Shown: positions 48,382 to 62,890 of the stretch, in pieces
Layout of the letters: every line of letters begins with the position of its first letter
How positions within the stretch are numbered: the first letter of the stretch is position 1
Assembly (NCBI GenBank): GCA_029783825.1
Contig: JAREIK010000343.1
Span: 2,084,501-2,148,500, forward strand
Direction of reading: 5' to 3'
DNA: 64,000 bases
DNA from: Sapria himalayana
Taxonomy: Eukaryota; Streptophyta; Magnoliopsida; Malpighiales; Rafflesiaceae
Program-made: the position numbers and the translations under genes
Notes under the pieces: model-generated
The model's database searches: none
What the model saw: the letters and a program-made list of their open reading frames with translations, nothing else
Told to the model about the DNA's origin: nothing

Positions 48382-50199
48382 GCTTAAAGCTCCTAACCTA
48401 TAGAATATATACAAACACACAAATAAAAAGTCAAATGTTCATATACTCATAAAATCAAATACTAAGTATAAACTGTAATAAAATACTTGGATATTCAATT
48501 TGTGTTTCGGTATTGTCTCGAGCACTACAAGTACACTAACATGTCCTCTACACGAATACCACATGAACAATACATATCATTTATATGAGCACCACAAGGA
48601 CATCGCATGTGGTGTCGACTTTTTTTTTAAAAAAAAATATTTTAAAAATCTACCAATTTAATTTTATTGCTAATTACTCTCCAATTAAATGATGGCAGCC
48701 TTCATTCATTTAAATTAAATAAACAATAAAATCAAACCAAACTAAACTTATTACATTTAAACCAAAGCTGAACCAAACTTGGTTTCCCAACTCATGCAAA
48801 TTCAACAGAATTAAATTTCATATCATGTTGAATTAGCAAAAAAATTTGTAACCATGAGAAAAATTAATTAAATTATTTGATGCATATCTCAATTGATTAG
48901 TTTTGAAAAAAAAAATTAAATATGAAATATTAGCTTACCTTTAGAATTAATAGGGAAATCAAGTTATTTTTTTAAAAGTTATATTTTCAATATTAAAATA
49001 ACTTGAAATTTACAATATCATATTGTTTTAAATAAATTGATCAACCACTTGATGTTTGCTATTGGTAGATGATTATTTTTATAGTATATGCACCTTTTAG
49101 TTGGAATTAATCAAGATTGTAATGATCATTTTTGCAAGATTTTGATTTAATGTTGGATTTAGTACTAAATCTTTATGATTGGTAATTCCATTCAAACGAG
49201 CAATTTTACAACTATACATTATGAATCTTAATTAATTTTTCTTACTTCATAAAATTGGATATTTAGGTTTGTTGATTTTAGTATTCAGAGTTTAAGGAGA
49301 CTATTCAAATTAATTCACAACAAATTTTCCATCGAAATTGAAAATAAACCATGAAAATTTACAATATAACTCTCATTTCAGTGAGTATTCAATATGCCTT
49401 ATTTGACACGTACCTACATTGCTGCATTCCTTGGCTAACTATTTTGTAGGTGAATAATTAGCTATATAATTTATAATTATAATTGTTTCGTGCTCCCACT
49501 AATGGGTAGTGATTTTTGTATTACCCTGACATGCTACTCCATATGATTGGTACTATATAAGGAGATGAATGTGATGGGTTTAGTTCACATGACTATTGGA
49601 CTATAGAGATTTATTTCATCTAGGGTTACTTGGGGAAGACCAAGTGGGAAATTTAATATTCCCTTGGGAATTGACACAATAGAAGCAAGGTAGCCATGAC
49701 ATTTATATCTAACAAAAAAAAAGTATTGTGCTTTCTTAATGAAAAATGAGATCATCACGACAAAATTGCATCCATGCATGTAAAATATCAATAATGCATA
49801 CAAATAGAAATATTTTCTTAATAATCAATTTAGACTTTATTTTTAAATTAGGTTGATTATGCATGATTACAACTCCAAAATACCTAATTCAAAGAAAATT
49901 TATCTCATAAGCATACTCACTTGAGTGATAATCATTATCATTAAGAATTTAGGCATTTTGAGACATGTCTGGCATCCTTTATAATGGTGAAAAATATAAG
50001 GAGGAGGTAAAAAAAAAAAAAACTAAGTACACAACTTTTAAATTCTATCATTATTTTGAGGAGAGACTTGCCATTTTTTTTAAATGGTTTGTGGACAATG
50101 TTCTTCTTCAGTCCAACATATAAACTTGTCATCATATTATCTCTTAGGGTGATGATGTTTAGGAAGCACTCTTTCAAATGATAGAAGGATATCCGCTTT
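48382..50199. other. AT-rich sequence, nothing firmly recognised
   Basis: Two - strand frames (49,585-49,803 and 49,941-50,177) have no known domain. No splice-linked exons, transposon ends or RNA genes could be supported. Confidence 0.45.
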
Positions 50200-50700
50200 T
50201 CATTGCAAATCTTTTCATGATTCTTTTATTCTATTTTTAATAGAATGTACTTGTGAAGATGTTACAATAGATCACATAGTAGTAATCATTGTTTTTTGAA
50301 GATTTTTACCCACTAATTTGGAGTTGTGGTTCTTCGTCTGTATCATAACATGAGGAGGTTCAATATTGAGAAAGAGATTTTGGACTTTCATGGCGTGATA
50401 TGTCATATGTATCTCTGAGGAGCGAGGATTCTTCTAATGGGAACCCTTTTTCTTGGTATGTGGAGCACACCTATTTGGCCACACAATTTGTACTATGAAT
50501 TCGAGGCACACACTATACCTTCCACATTTTATGACAATACTTTCCTAGTTTGTTTTTCTTGATGCGACATTGAAGACAATGTTCATTTGGTTCGAGGGAA
50601 GATAAGAAAGAAAGTCATGTCATTTTGTGATATGTATGTGGTGCATTTTATTTTTTTGTGGTTATACTTGACTAGTGAGTTTGGAAAAACAAAGGAAAAA
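50200..50700 (+). mobile_element. Possible 3' region of a gypsy (Athila/Tat) element
   Basis: TTGATGCGACATTGAAGACAATGTTCATTTGG, split here as TTGATGCGACATTGAAG and ACAATGTTCATTTGG, is reminiscent of the CATTGAGGACAATGT phrase that follows pol in many plant gypsy elements. The preceding 350 bp is GC-richer than its surroundings but reads in no continuous frame. Tentative. Confidence 0.3.
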
Positions 50701-51724
50701 ATTGAAGATAAAGGATAATAGAAAAGAAAACTACAAAATAAAATACAAAAATATGATGGTGTTTGTTCTTTCTTTTTTTTTCATCCCCGAGGACCAACAA
50801 CAATTAGGTTGAGAAAGTGAATCTACTCAAAATGTACATATTTATCGTGTAGTTTTTTTTTTGATTTGGTCAATTTTTTGTTGCAAGCATGCTTTATCGA
50901 CTTACTTGTCAATCAAAATTCTCAATATTATAATATTTTCAATTTTTGTATGGCCTTTTTGTATTTACGAAGTGCTTTTACTCTTCAGAAGTTAATATAT
51001 TATGGCAATCATAGTTAATACATAAATAAAAAGAATCAATCAAATAAATCTGAAAAAATAGCTGCAAACTCTTGCAAAAATTAGCATTGTAATCTTAATT
51101 TGGCAGCGAAAGAACCCAATGAATCCATGGAAACATGCTTTTGCAAAGCCTTCCAAAATATGAAATGTCCAATAGAAGAGTGGAAAAAAGGTGAAACTAG
51201 AAGTCTTAGTAGTTAGCAACACACTATGAGCTATATATGACACTTATAACAACAATAAATTCAGGCAGTCGTGAACTCTGATAGTCTTTTTTTAAGAAAA
51301 TGAGTTGCATGTAGAATACATTGAAACTATAACCCATTGAAACTATGAGCTATATATGCCATAGTTTCAATTTATCTATCTTTCAATCATCTATTATCTG
51401 ATATTACAATAATAATTATTATTATATAACAATAATAATTGGAGAATGTAGGGTTTAATCTTGAGTTTCCCTTAGAAAATGAATGAGTTAGATATTAAAT
51501 ATATAGTAATCAGGGTCATAAATGATAATTGGAGAATGTAAAGAGTTTTGTTTTTCATGTAAAATGTCACATTTCTTAGATTCATTTTTTTATAATTATG
51601 TCAGACAAATATTATCTGATATTGTATTAGGAAACAATGGATTTCATCACCTGATCCACTCTCTTTCAATCATCTATTATCCATGCTAAGATAAATTGAA
51701 AAGAGAGTGCATGGAAGTGGTCAA
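50701..51724. other. AT-rich sequence left of duplication copy 2
   Basis: Small local repeats only: TAATTGGAGAATGTA twice (about 51,439 and 51,527), CTTTCAATCATCTATTATC twice (about 51,381 and 51,664) and CATAGTTTCAATTTATCTAT. No gene supported. AGTGGTCAAAAAAT just before 51,725 recurs inside the copy near 51,802. Confidence 0.5.
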
Positions 51725-54700
51725 AAAATATATGAGTCTATGAGATAATGCCAAATAACAATGATAAAGTAGAGTGGCACCATATAAGGCTAATGGTCAA
51801 ATGAAGTGGTCAAAAAATTGTTACCTTATCATTTATTTTTTAAGCTTGAGGTCAAACTCTAGAAAATTGTTATGACTATAAAATATATCCAAATTTTTAT
51901 GCAACACGGTCATAATATTGTGAAGTCACAGTATTGTGCATGTCTTATTATTCTTCATAAAGGGCCACACCATTGAGAAAGGTCATGAAATTATGAATGA
52001 ACTCTCATATTATTATATGGTCATGATATAATGATTGTTGTGTCAGTGACATTGGTTTTTCTTGATTATTATATGATAATTGCACTAAGTAGTCATGATA
52101 TTGAGAATATATCTTGTGTATCATGTTACTATAAAATAACTGCAACACAAAAATTATCCTTCATAAGTCTCATATGTTTGCATAGTTGTGATTGGTTGTG
52201 ATACTAGTCTCCATTTCTTTTATAAATCATGTCATTGTCGTGGCACAATGATTGTGCAATGTTGGGAATTAGCTTAAGTATAACAGTTATGGCTTTGTCT
52301 TCTTTTAGGATAAGAGTCTCGACTATGGAAAATAACTATACTAGAGTAATGTTCTCTATAATATTTCATGTCCCAAAAGTCATGAAACTAAATAATTATC
52401 ATAACTTTGTATTGGGTGGTTTTTGCTCTATAATTTTATATAGCTCAAAAGTCATGTATGTTTAAAAAAGTAATAACTCTAACTTAAGACTATTGAGTTA
52501 TATTAAAGATACAGTCATGATACTAGGACATATCAATAACTTTTAATATTATTGAGGTACTTAGTTACTATAATAAAAAATTAATTTATTATACCCCTTT
52601 ACATTTTACAAGACTAAATGATATCGCAACTAAAAAAATTATTACATTGTGGAATGTTTATGCTAATAAGTTGGTAGAGACATAGAGTCATGAAATATAA
52701 AGATTACTACAACAAATAAGATAGAGTTTTGACCAATAATAAATACTAAAACAATACAAGATTTTTTACTTTATGCTTCATCCAAAACCCCCCAAAAATA
52801 TATCAATTTAAAGACTATTCATCAAAAAATACCAAAACTTTAAAATCATGAAATTAATCCATAATTATTATATTTTTGTGCCTGCATATCATCACAACTA
52901 AAATAAATAAGAATATTTGACAGTTTGACCACTAAACAATTATATTGAATCTTAAAATGATGTCGAACTACAAACTACAGCTAATGAGTCAACTTGATCA
53001 AGTACTATAACTTTTATTTGGCATTGAGCAATATGTGATTCACATTATTTGAACTGACCATCCAATTAACTATAAAAAGAGAAGATATAAAGAGAATTGC
53101 TTTTTTGCTTTATTTTTAATTGTACAGGGTTGAATGGTATTGCGATATATAAAGAGGGTAACCTTTCTTCAAGAGTCTTGAATATCTTTCGAGAGATAGG
53201 GATGCTCAGAAAAGCAAGAAAAATCTATTCAATCAAAACATATTATTTTCTCATAACATAAATTAGAATGTCTTTTCAAAACTATATTAATGGAAGTTAG
53301 GACTAGTTCAATTATTTTTCAACATTTGAGTAAACTCACCAGCTACATTTGAGTTAGTAATAACTATGTCATCACTAAGCATTGCATAATGTATAAATGG
53401 CTTGTTATGAGCTGAGGAAATGAATGCATACAATTATTGTGTTTCAAGTGAAACCCAATTCTAAGTTTGAGGTCATTTTAAAGTTAATTTATGGATCCAT
53501 GGATATTCTTTTTTATTTTAACAAGGTTAAGTTATTAACTTTGTTAAGGATTTTTAGTTGTCCTTTTTAATTTCAATTCGTCTTGCTCTAGGTTTTGAAT
53601 GCTATAAATTTGCGGCATTGGCTTTTCTTAATGTGCATGGTTATTAAAAAAATTTAAGATAGTTTGTTCTCCTAAATTCTTATTTTTTTGATATTCTTTT
53701 AGAATCAACTAATTAAATTTGAGAATTCTTCTTAATAGTTTTTGTATGTTTTGATCAATATAACTATTTAAGTGAATTTTCCTTCTATCCTTGATTCTTC
53801 TATATCATGAAAAGTGAATTCAGTCACCAACCATACAAAGAGATCAATGAGCATTAATTTTTCAATGGTTGACCAACCACAATACCCACAAGGGAAGGTC
53901 TCCTCACCATAGAAGAATCAACCAAAAATTATTGAGGCCCAAGGTCCATTTAACAGCATATGAAGCCTATGTTGGATCAATGTAAATGATCACCAAAGGC
54001 CATCAACCCATCATTGATTAAAGGTCAAATTATAAAAAAATTATCAGCCTATTAAATGAAAAAGGAAAAAACATACATTGAGGTAAGTAGTGTAACATCT
54101 CCAAACCTCAATATTAAGGGGATGAGTCTTTGTTTAAAGAAATGATCAATGCAAAAATTCCTACTCTTACTAGTTCCTTTAACCACTTTCACCAATCTAC
54201 CAGGCCATATATTGGTATACGCCTTAGCCTTGCTCTATAAATTGAGTTTGAGGCTTCTCTTGTCAATCTATAAATCTTAAAAATCAAGCCTATGCAGTAT
54301 ACACCTTAGCCATGTTCTATAAACTATGTTTGAGGCATCTCTTGGCAATCTCTAAGTCTTCAAGACAAGCCTATGAGGATAATGCCCTAGCCTGATGAAA
54401 GTTTCCAATTTATTAGGTGCTATTAGGAGCTGTTCTTGGTAGTAAAATGAAAGATACTTTACATGAAGATGGGTGAAAATATTTTCTATACTTTTGTTCC
54501 AACTCATGCAAAAGAAACTTTTTCCAATATTTTGGATTATTTCACCGCAATTGAAGTAAAATTTAATATTTTTCTAAGTAACCTTGAAACCCAAGAGAAA
54601 AGGAGAAAAGAATCGAGGGAAATTACTATTTTTTAACCACACAAAAAAGGTAAACTTAGATTTTGTTTATAAAATAGAGGAAGCCAAAGAATTGCAAAAA

Positions 54701-57102
54701 GTAGTTTCAAATAGGCCATTATGTGTTTGTATAGCCCATTTCTAGCATGGCTTAAGATGGGTACCATACCGTGGCTGGCATGACATGTCTTCCAAACTTT
54801 AAGGCCCTGTATGGCCCATTAAGTTCACAGTAATGGCGAGTCATGTTGGACCATGTTGGGTCATGTTAGGTCATGTCGGGTTGTGCAGAGTCATGCCAAG
54901 TCATGTTAGTTTCTGCTAGATAATGTCAATTGTTTTTGGGCAGAAATCCCACAAAAATATTTTGAAATTTTAATTTTTTATTTTATTATCTATTTAAATT
55001 ATTACATTTAAATGAATTACAATGAAATAAATATATAAAAAAATGACTTACATCTCAAATAAAAAATAAAAGTGTTTGATAGAAAAAAAAATAACATTAC
55101 ATAATCAAAAGTAGAATATAAAACATATGATGAATCATAACTCATAAGGCCATAAGTTAGAAATGACATAACTGACAAAAATTTAAAAACAATATAATAT
55201 GATATCATATGAAAAAAATATTCAAAAATTATATGAGTCATTAATCAATGTTTATATTATGATAGTGCAGGTGTATATTTAAACCATCATTATCATATAT
55301 ATGCCTAAAGATATTACTAGTGGTGACTTCAATATCTTGGATCTCTATATCACATGAATCTTCATCAACTATCATCTTTTGTGTATTATTGTATATGTCT
55401 ATCCTCGAATTTTCTCAATACTTCATGCATTAAAATGCCTTTAGAAAATCTTGTTGTAGTCTTAATCTCCTAACTAAAATAAAATTGGTTGCCACAAAAA
55501 AAAACTTAACTTATTGGCTATGCTAGACACAATAGGGATTAGTATATCACATGTCATCTAAGATAGCATAGGATAGGAGAATTCATATAACTTGGATATT
55601 TTACTTTGGCTGCCATCAAAACAAAATATCCAAATTCTTATTATCATTATGTGATAGGATAGAGTAGTAATTGGTATTTTAATTAGTATCAAGATAACAG
55701 ACTCCTATCCGATAAATCAAACCATCATTTGCCTCTAGTTAACTGAATGGAGAAGTTATCATTTATAAATATGATGTCCATATTCATACTCAGAGTATGA
55801 CTACAACTTATATACCTAGTGTCATAAAATGTATATAAGTTAGTTAATTTTGTGTGAATAAATCTTTGAGGTTGGTGTTCATAGTTTATGCATTTGGATA
55901 TGTATGTCAAAATATTTTATAATCCATTCTTCTTAATCCTATAATTTATACAAGTAGCTAAGTAATATAGAGTTGGAATGGAAGACTAGTATTTGAAATA
56001 CTCAGTCTCAATCTCAATAATCATGATACTAAATATAGGTCACTCTATATTTGTTAAACATACTATTAATATTGCATATGTGCCTAAGTGCAATACAGGT
56101 GGTGAGAATATACAAGACAAACTCATGATAATCATGTCATTATGATTCATCAGAAATTTTTTAAAAGAAATTCCTACAAAATAGTTAGAATTATTAATAA
56201 AAAACTTGTCATTCTACTATTGATATTGTCAAATATCACATGTTGCTAGGAGTACATAACTTCAATATGTGGTAGCTATAATTCCAATAGTGTCTCACAT
56301 CAATTAAAATTTTTTTTGGCATACTAACATATAGAGACTGCTAAACTCATATCATCTACTAAACATTATAAGATATTTTAGTGAATTGCTTATATTTTCT
56401 AATACAATTGATATAACTTTTATTCCCACCTATATTATTAGGTTAATTATGTGGCATGTACATCTAATGTGAAAAATATCACCTAATAGTATATCTCTAA
56501 TGATTCTAATAAACATACTAATAGTCACTCCATTATTTGAAGTATTATTGAACGTAATATTTAAATATTTTACATTAAATATAATATTCCTTAAAGCTAC
56601 TCATCATACACTAATATATGATTAAGTCATCATAAAGATGAAACATCTTATGAAATCCTAAAATTTTTTATTAAGTTTCTATTTTGAATCTATATAATGG
56701 GTAGTGATGCAGCATTATGATTATTCCTAATATCAGATATCCCAGACACTACTCCATTATATTTCCAAAAATCATTTATTGCTATTTGTTAATCTAACTT
56801 ATAATATTTTATTATATTATTACAATTTGTAGACATAGGAATCCGATGGTAAGCAGATTAAAAGTAGGTTTGCATAATACTGACTGCCCTATAATCCTAC
56901 AAAAATATTTATGATCATAATCAGTTTGGTCATGCTTCATCTCTCATACATTTTGCATAACATGAGGGAGGTCAAAAAAACTAAACTTGATCAAACTTGA
57001 AAGACACTACTACTTAGTTGGGTTTGCTTGCGATCTAATACACCATATTTCTTGCTGCATTAATCAACATACCTCTTAAGGTGGAAAGTATCACATGCAC
57101 TC

Positions 57103-57105
<3 letters not shown>

Positions 57106-57144
<39 letters not shown>
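57106..57144. repeat. (TA)19.5 microsatellite, expanded relative to copy 1
   Basis: 39 nt of TA here against 13 nt at the matching place in copy 1 (16,324-16,336). Confidence 0.95.
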
Positions 57145-57146
<2 letters not shown>

Positions 57147-57507
57147 TTTGATACTACATACATTGTGTCAATTCTTCTTTGAGACCCCTAACATATTTAA
57201 TTTTTATCATTTTAAAGTGAGTTTATATACTTGCAATGTTTGCCTAGTTTTTTTAGGTGGAAAATATGTTTAGGTCAAGGCCATACAGAAGACCTAGTTT
57301 TGGCATTGAACCTTTTGCTAGGATTATTGTTATTATATATATGTACATCACATTTATCAACTCTAATTTATGAATATATGTAATAAGTTGCAATTGTAGA
57401 TTTTAATATACGTTAGAGATGATAAAAAAAAGTTGTTATATAACAAAGTAGTTGTGGTTATGGTAAACTTTTTTTATTTGTTTATAAGTTTGTTATTAGA
57501 TTGATAT

Positions 57508-59085
57508 ATAAATTACAAAAATTTTAAAAGAAAATGGCAAGTAGTAAATTTAATGAGGCTCACATATGCATATGGTAGGAAGGAAGTGATAACCTTTTTG
57601 ATTATTTTGCACATGAGACAAACTAATATGTTAAAACTTTACATTTAGGTATGTTAATCTTAATGAGTATAATGCTCATGAAGCTGAAATCAAGAATAAT
57701 GTTACATGCCAATTAATTGTACATGTATTAAAAGAACTGGTTTTCAATTGAGGTGAATCTTTTATAGAACATCTCATAGGAGTTTCACCTTTAGTATGAG
57801 AGTTACATTATTATCATGGAGGATGGTGATAGATAATCCATAGGACATGCAAGTATATTGTGACTCATAAGGTAGTGACAGTCATTTGAGTTGCTTTCAC
57901 TCTATTATTCTTACATGTGAAACTTGAGGGACATATATATTAATTATGTGATTATGATACTTACGAAGCTAAAAGTGTAATACTTATATATCAAATTAAT
58001 TATTTCTCTTTATGATATTTGAGGCTAGAGAATAAGAATTTAAATATGAAATAACCATCCAAGATATTTAATGAGTTGCATAAAAGGTATGAGCTTGTGA
58101 ATAACTCTCAGGTAGAAATAAATTATTGTTTAGTTGATAAAGTATCGAGATGATAACAATGAGGAGATCATTATTGATATGGGCATAAATATGATAATCA
58201 CCTTGTATGTGATTAAGACAAATGATCATTGTAAAATAACCCAACCTTTATTATGTATCTAGACCTCTTATAATTCAAATTATCTGAACATGTATCACAT
58301 AAATTAATTTGGTAGCCCCTAGGATCTAAGAGTTATGCCAAAATTAATAATTATCTCCTTTACTAAATTATATGTTCATACTATTGGTTGACTGAACTAA
58401 TAATACTATATCTAATTAGATCAAAATCTAGATAAAGTCATTTATTATTTGTACGAGCCATTACCTTGTAGATCTTTGTTGATGAGATTTCCTTGCCAAT
58501 AAGTTTTTGAGATAATATCTACCCAATAAAATAAGACAACATTTCTAAGTTACAATACATGTTAACTTCCAATGAACCATACTTGTTATCACTAGACAAG
58601 TCTCTCTTGGCATGCACGAGAGGAACGAGGACTTTTGACTCTTATTGAAATATCTATTATGTGTGGCCGAACTTATGTCCTGGATTATAGTTATCTAACT
58701 TAAGAAACTACTATTACCTCATTCGTCATCTACTACAATCAAGGGGACCTATTTTTTATAACATACAACCATTGGCCTACTTTATATTTCTCAAGCATCT
58801 ATGATTGCTTATTTACCCACTTGGTAACCTATTGCCCAATAGAGACTCATAATGAAGTTAGTAGTTACTAGTTGATCCAAAACTCAAAAAGTAAGTATAA
58901 CATCCATTGCTATGATAGAAAAAGAGTAAAAACTCGGGGAGGCGTCTATTTGACTTTTCCATGACCCCTACCACACATATGAGATTCTCTCATTTAAAAT
59001 TTTTGAATAATCTTGAATAGGAAGTCTCAACCAAGAATGGGCATAGGTCCAGCCCTATTCATTTCATTGTTCCAATAAGAACAAA
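57508..59085 (+). mobile_element. LTR-like block B within duplication copy 2
   Basis: The duplicate of 16,700-18,275 with few changes; see there for the family. It has GGTAGCCCCTAGGATC where copy 1 reads GGTAGCCAGGATC. Confidence 0.6.
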
Positions 59086-61252
59086 ACAAATTCGATAACT
59101 AAATCTTTGTGATAAGAATTCAACTATACTGGGTAGACCGAAAGAGTTGCTATCTAGTCCATTTAAGAGTAGACGTTGATAGTCCACTCGGATTGGTCTA
59201 CTCTAATCCAAACATCATGAAGGGTTTCGAAGCAAGCTTCTTAATTTATGCATGAATGAAAAATTGCCTTGAGGATCTAACATGCCTTAGTCATACAAGC
59301 ATGTCACTTGACATTAAAAATCTTCTCAAAAATACATGTTGGAGGGACAAAGGTCCTAATAGAGTTCCATGAGGAAAAGTCATTGTTCGACTTATTCACT
59401 CTGGACTCAGTACAAAGGAAATCTTATAAACAATAGAAAGAAAAGCATTTATGAAGACGTAGTTCATAATGTATTGTGTAACCAGTAGGAGCATCATGAA
59501 TTTGTTCATCAATAACTAACAATGAAACCACGTCTATGCAATGTATTTTTTTACTTTCACTTCATGAGTCAGAGAAGGAATGGGTCTAAGGTTCTTCTTC
59601 TCTAGTCCTACATCAATTGGTTGAAAAGAGGAACTCACATACTTTTGAGTTATCTTGGCATAACTTGGAACAAATGGACTTGACTTTTACTTTGAACTCA
59701 CATATTTGTCCATAGACAAAAAGACAATATATGCGCACTACAGAATATTATTGTGGTATATGTTTGTGTGTTTCTCGCATGACATAGAGTATAGTATATG
59801 TTTGTGCGTATCTCACATGACATTATTGTTATAGTTTGCAATAAAAATTTATTCTATCAAAATATATTCCCAAATTTACTCCTAATTTATCCGCAATTTA
59901 TAATTTTGATTTTTGTGAATCATCATAGAAATTAATGAAACCATAACATAGTTTACAATCCATGTAATTTGTGTATTTGTATATTTGTAATGTTGATGAG
60001 GTGGGCACAAATTGGTGAAGGAGAGGAGAGTGACTATCAGGTTTCAACTGGGGTTTGTTTTTTTGAACTAACTTGGGAGATGAGAGATTGGAAATGAGAG
60101 AGGGGAGTTAAAGAAAATTGAGCATGCACAAAAATTATTTTGGATATAGGGGGAGGCGAGTAGAATTGGGTTAGGGTTCTGATTTAGAACTCGTGCCAGC
60201 TTATTTGGAGGTTTTAATTGTGAGGTTGATAAGGTGGAGATAAATTGATAAAAATTTGAAGTGCACTAAAAATCAACAAAGTTTTGTTTTGTTTATGAAC
60301 TTAAAAAATGTAAAAGTTGATTGCTTAATTTGTAATTTTTTTTTTAATTTTACTTTATGAAGACCTAATTTTCTCAATATGTTTTTGATGGATTAGTGCG
60401 TTGTGATGGTTTTGGTGTAATTTGATTCGAAGAGACATATTTTAAAGATTAATTGATGACAAAGTGAAGTGATTGACATAATTGTATTAAATCGAAGTGG
60501 TGGATGAACATGATAAAATCATTAATTAATAAGAAAAAGAAAAAAACTTTTAGAATTGGAATTCACTAGCACAATTGATTTATGAATATAAGGATTGTAG
60601 ATTGTAAGTTGTCAAGCTTCAGTCAAAGCTTAATTGTCGCTTAAGGTGATTTTAAAATTAATGTTTGAAGATATTGAATTAGTTTTTAAAGATAAACATC
60701 ACAAAACTATAAGTCTACACTACAACCTAATTTATCTTAAATCATTTTCAAATAATGTATTGAATCACAATGTAACAAATTTAAACAGTCTAGTTTGATT
60801 TATTTATTATCGTCACTAAGAAATTTTTAAGATAAGCATCCTCAAAATAAAAAAAATTAATTTATTGAGCCTAGCTACTTTTTTATTGTATGTGATATTC
60901 CCCAATTTGATATGGTATATCTCAAAAATTATTTTTTTTTTCAAAAATAAAATGAAATGTAGCAGCCAACAAAATCTAACTATCATACAAAAAAATTCGT
61001 AACCATACATTTTGTTATCGATTGATAGATTTTCTATATTCATTCTCTCAATATTTTTTTTTTTACTTTAACAAGGAAAATAGATTGTAATTTTTCATGG
61101 TTATAAATAAAGAACAAATTTAGGAAGTCATGTTGTTCTAATAATCATTTGAGTCATAATTATTTATAATCAACTTAATTGACATGCTTAGAGTACCAAA
61201 TTATAATAAGGAAAATTATATATTGTGTATCCTCTATAAAATATATAAACAT

Positions 61253-61254
61253 GA

Positions 61255-61345
<91 letters not shown>

Positions 61346-61360
61346 CATATTAATAAATAA

Positions 61361-61394
<34 letters not shown>
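61253..61394. repeat. Compound microsatellite (TA)n(TG)36...(TAAA)3(TA)n, copy 2
   Basis: Allele-like length variant of the locus at 20,441-20,598. Confidence 0.95.
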
Positions 61395-61395
<1 letters not shown>

Positions 61396-62181
61396 CATTG
61401 AGTTGATATAGGCAAGCATAATTTGATGGAGTGTTTTTTTTTTTTAAAGTACACCCATCAATTATACAAATATCCCTATTTACTTATAGCCTATAAATTT
61501 AACATTAATATTTGAGAATTTAAGTTAAAATGTTTTAATTCCACAATTAGTATACTTAAATATATATATAACTTGAACTTTATGTTTTTTTAATATGACT
61601 ATAAAAGATGAAAAGGAATAATAAATGAATTTTTTATTAATTGTTTATTGCAATAATCGATGAGTGTTTGGCTCCTTCAAATAGGGTTCTCATTGAATTA
61701 ACATATCTATAAAATGGGAAATCTTATGTCCCATACATATAACTTACAATATAGTATGTTTTTAGTTTTTATATCTAAATTATTTATCATGCTTTCTGTT
61801 TTCCGCTTTCTTCTAATGTTTTAATTGCATTTTTCTACCAAATGTTATTTCGAGTGTGAAATGTTGTCTTTTTTGATTAAATACCAGCTTGATGCTTACA
61901 ATTCTACTTAGAATGTTGTTGATCGCAACATGTATATTGTCTAAACGATACATGCTACTTCGTCTATTCATAGTTTACTTGTGCCACATTCAGATCGTTC
62001 AATTGTCTTGAAAAAAATATTCTCATTAAAAGCAAAAGTTAAGAGTGTTCTAATGCCGCAATAGACAAGGTGGTGGAATTCTAGTGGTTTCAGAATAGTG
62101 CTACTTTGTGATATGCCATAATTTTTAAAGCTCATTCAAATTAGAGTATCTCATAAACATTGTATTTTGTTTGTGAGGAGC

Positions 62182-62890
62182 TATGTTGCACGGACACGGA
62201 TACGGACACGGATACGGACACGGAGATACGACACGGCAGGATACGGGAACACGGAAAATTCTAAAAAACTAGGATACGGATACGACTAGGATACATCATG
62301 ATAAAAAAAATAAAATTAAAAAAAAAATTATTAATTATAAATATTAGGTATTTTAAAATAATTTAAAATACTGTATTTTAAAATAATTTAAAATTCTGTT
62401 TTAAACCCTAAACCCCCCCCCCCCCCCCCCCCACCACCCTCCCTTTACAGTTTCAATTTTCGAACTCTCCCCCCTCCCGATACAGATTCCAAAACCCCCC
62501 CTTCCCTTTATAGAATTAGGTTACCTTAGGTATTGCCAGCACCTCGGCGGTGTGCTCCTCCCCTCCTTGTTTGACGCAATGACAATTGACAACTATTTCT
62601 CGTAATCAGCTTGTCAGCAACTCACTGTCGGCGGTATGCTCCTCAATTTGTTGGAGATGTAGGAGTAATAGTTAATATATAGTGTATTTCCGACGCGTTA
62701 GAATCGTAAAAATGCGTTAGTTGGTAAACGACGCCTCTATAGGTAAACGACGCGTCTGTTGTTAACGATGACTGTTTCCGAACAACGTGTCGGATATGTC
62801 TCTGACGCGTGTCCGACCCGTGTCCGACACGGGTCGGACACGGGTCGGACACGGCGACACGGCAGTTCCTAGGCGTATCCTTGCAACATA
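62182..62890. mobile_element. MULE-like element, intact in copy 2
   Basis: Inverted ends TATGTTGCA (62,182) and TGCAACATA (62,882-62,890) continue as ACGGACACGGATACGG on the left and the complement of GTGTCGCCGTGTCCGAC on the right. Flanks TGTGAGGAGC and AGTGAGGAGC share 9 of 10 bases, consistent with a 9-10 bp Mutator-type duplication. The interior has an AT-rich left part, a C-rich tract and CCGACACGGGTCGGACACGG words. No transposase. Confidence 0.75.
62413..62432. repeat. Poly-C run of 20 in a C-rich patch (62,405-62,505)
   Basis: Twenty C in a row after TAAACCCTAAA, followed by CCACCACCCTCCC and CTCCCCCCTCCC. The other strand is a G20 run able to form quadruplexes. It lies about 10 nt from the point where copies 1 and 2 diverge. 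Confidence 0.9.

Larger units (their letters stand above)
51725..62404. repeat. Large direct duplication, copy 2
   Basis: Same orientation as 10,516-21,607. Copy 2 has the empty site for the copia solo LTR (near 52,824), keeps the 91 bp lost from copy 1 (52,130-52,220) and an intact MULE-like element (62,182-62,890). Its TA run at 57,106-57,144 is 39 nt against 13 nt in copy 1. Homology probably resumes at the window end (63,986-64,000 equals 21,618-21,632). Contains no recognisable gene. Confidence 0.92.

Noticed and set aside
62403..62415. Telomere-like TAAACCCTAAACCC
   Set aside because: Only about one and a half units inside a C-rich patch; not an interstitial telomere array.
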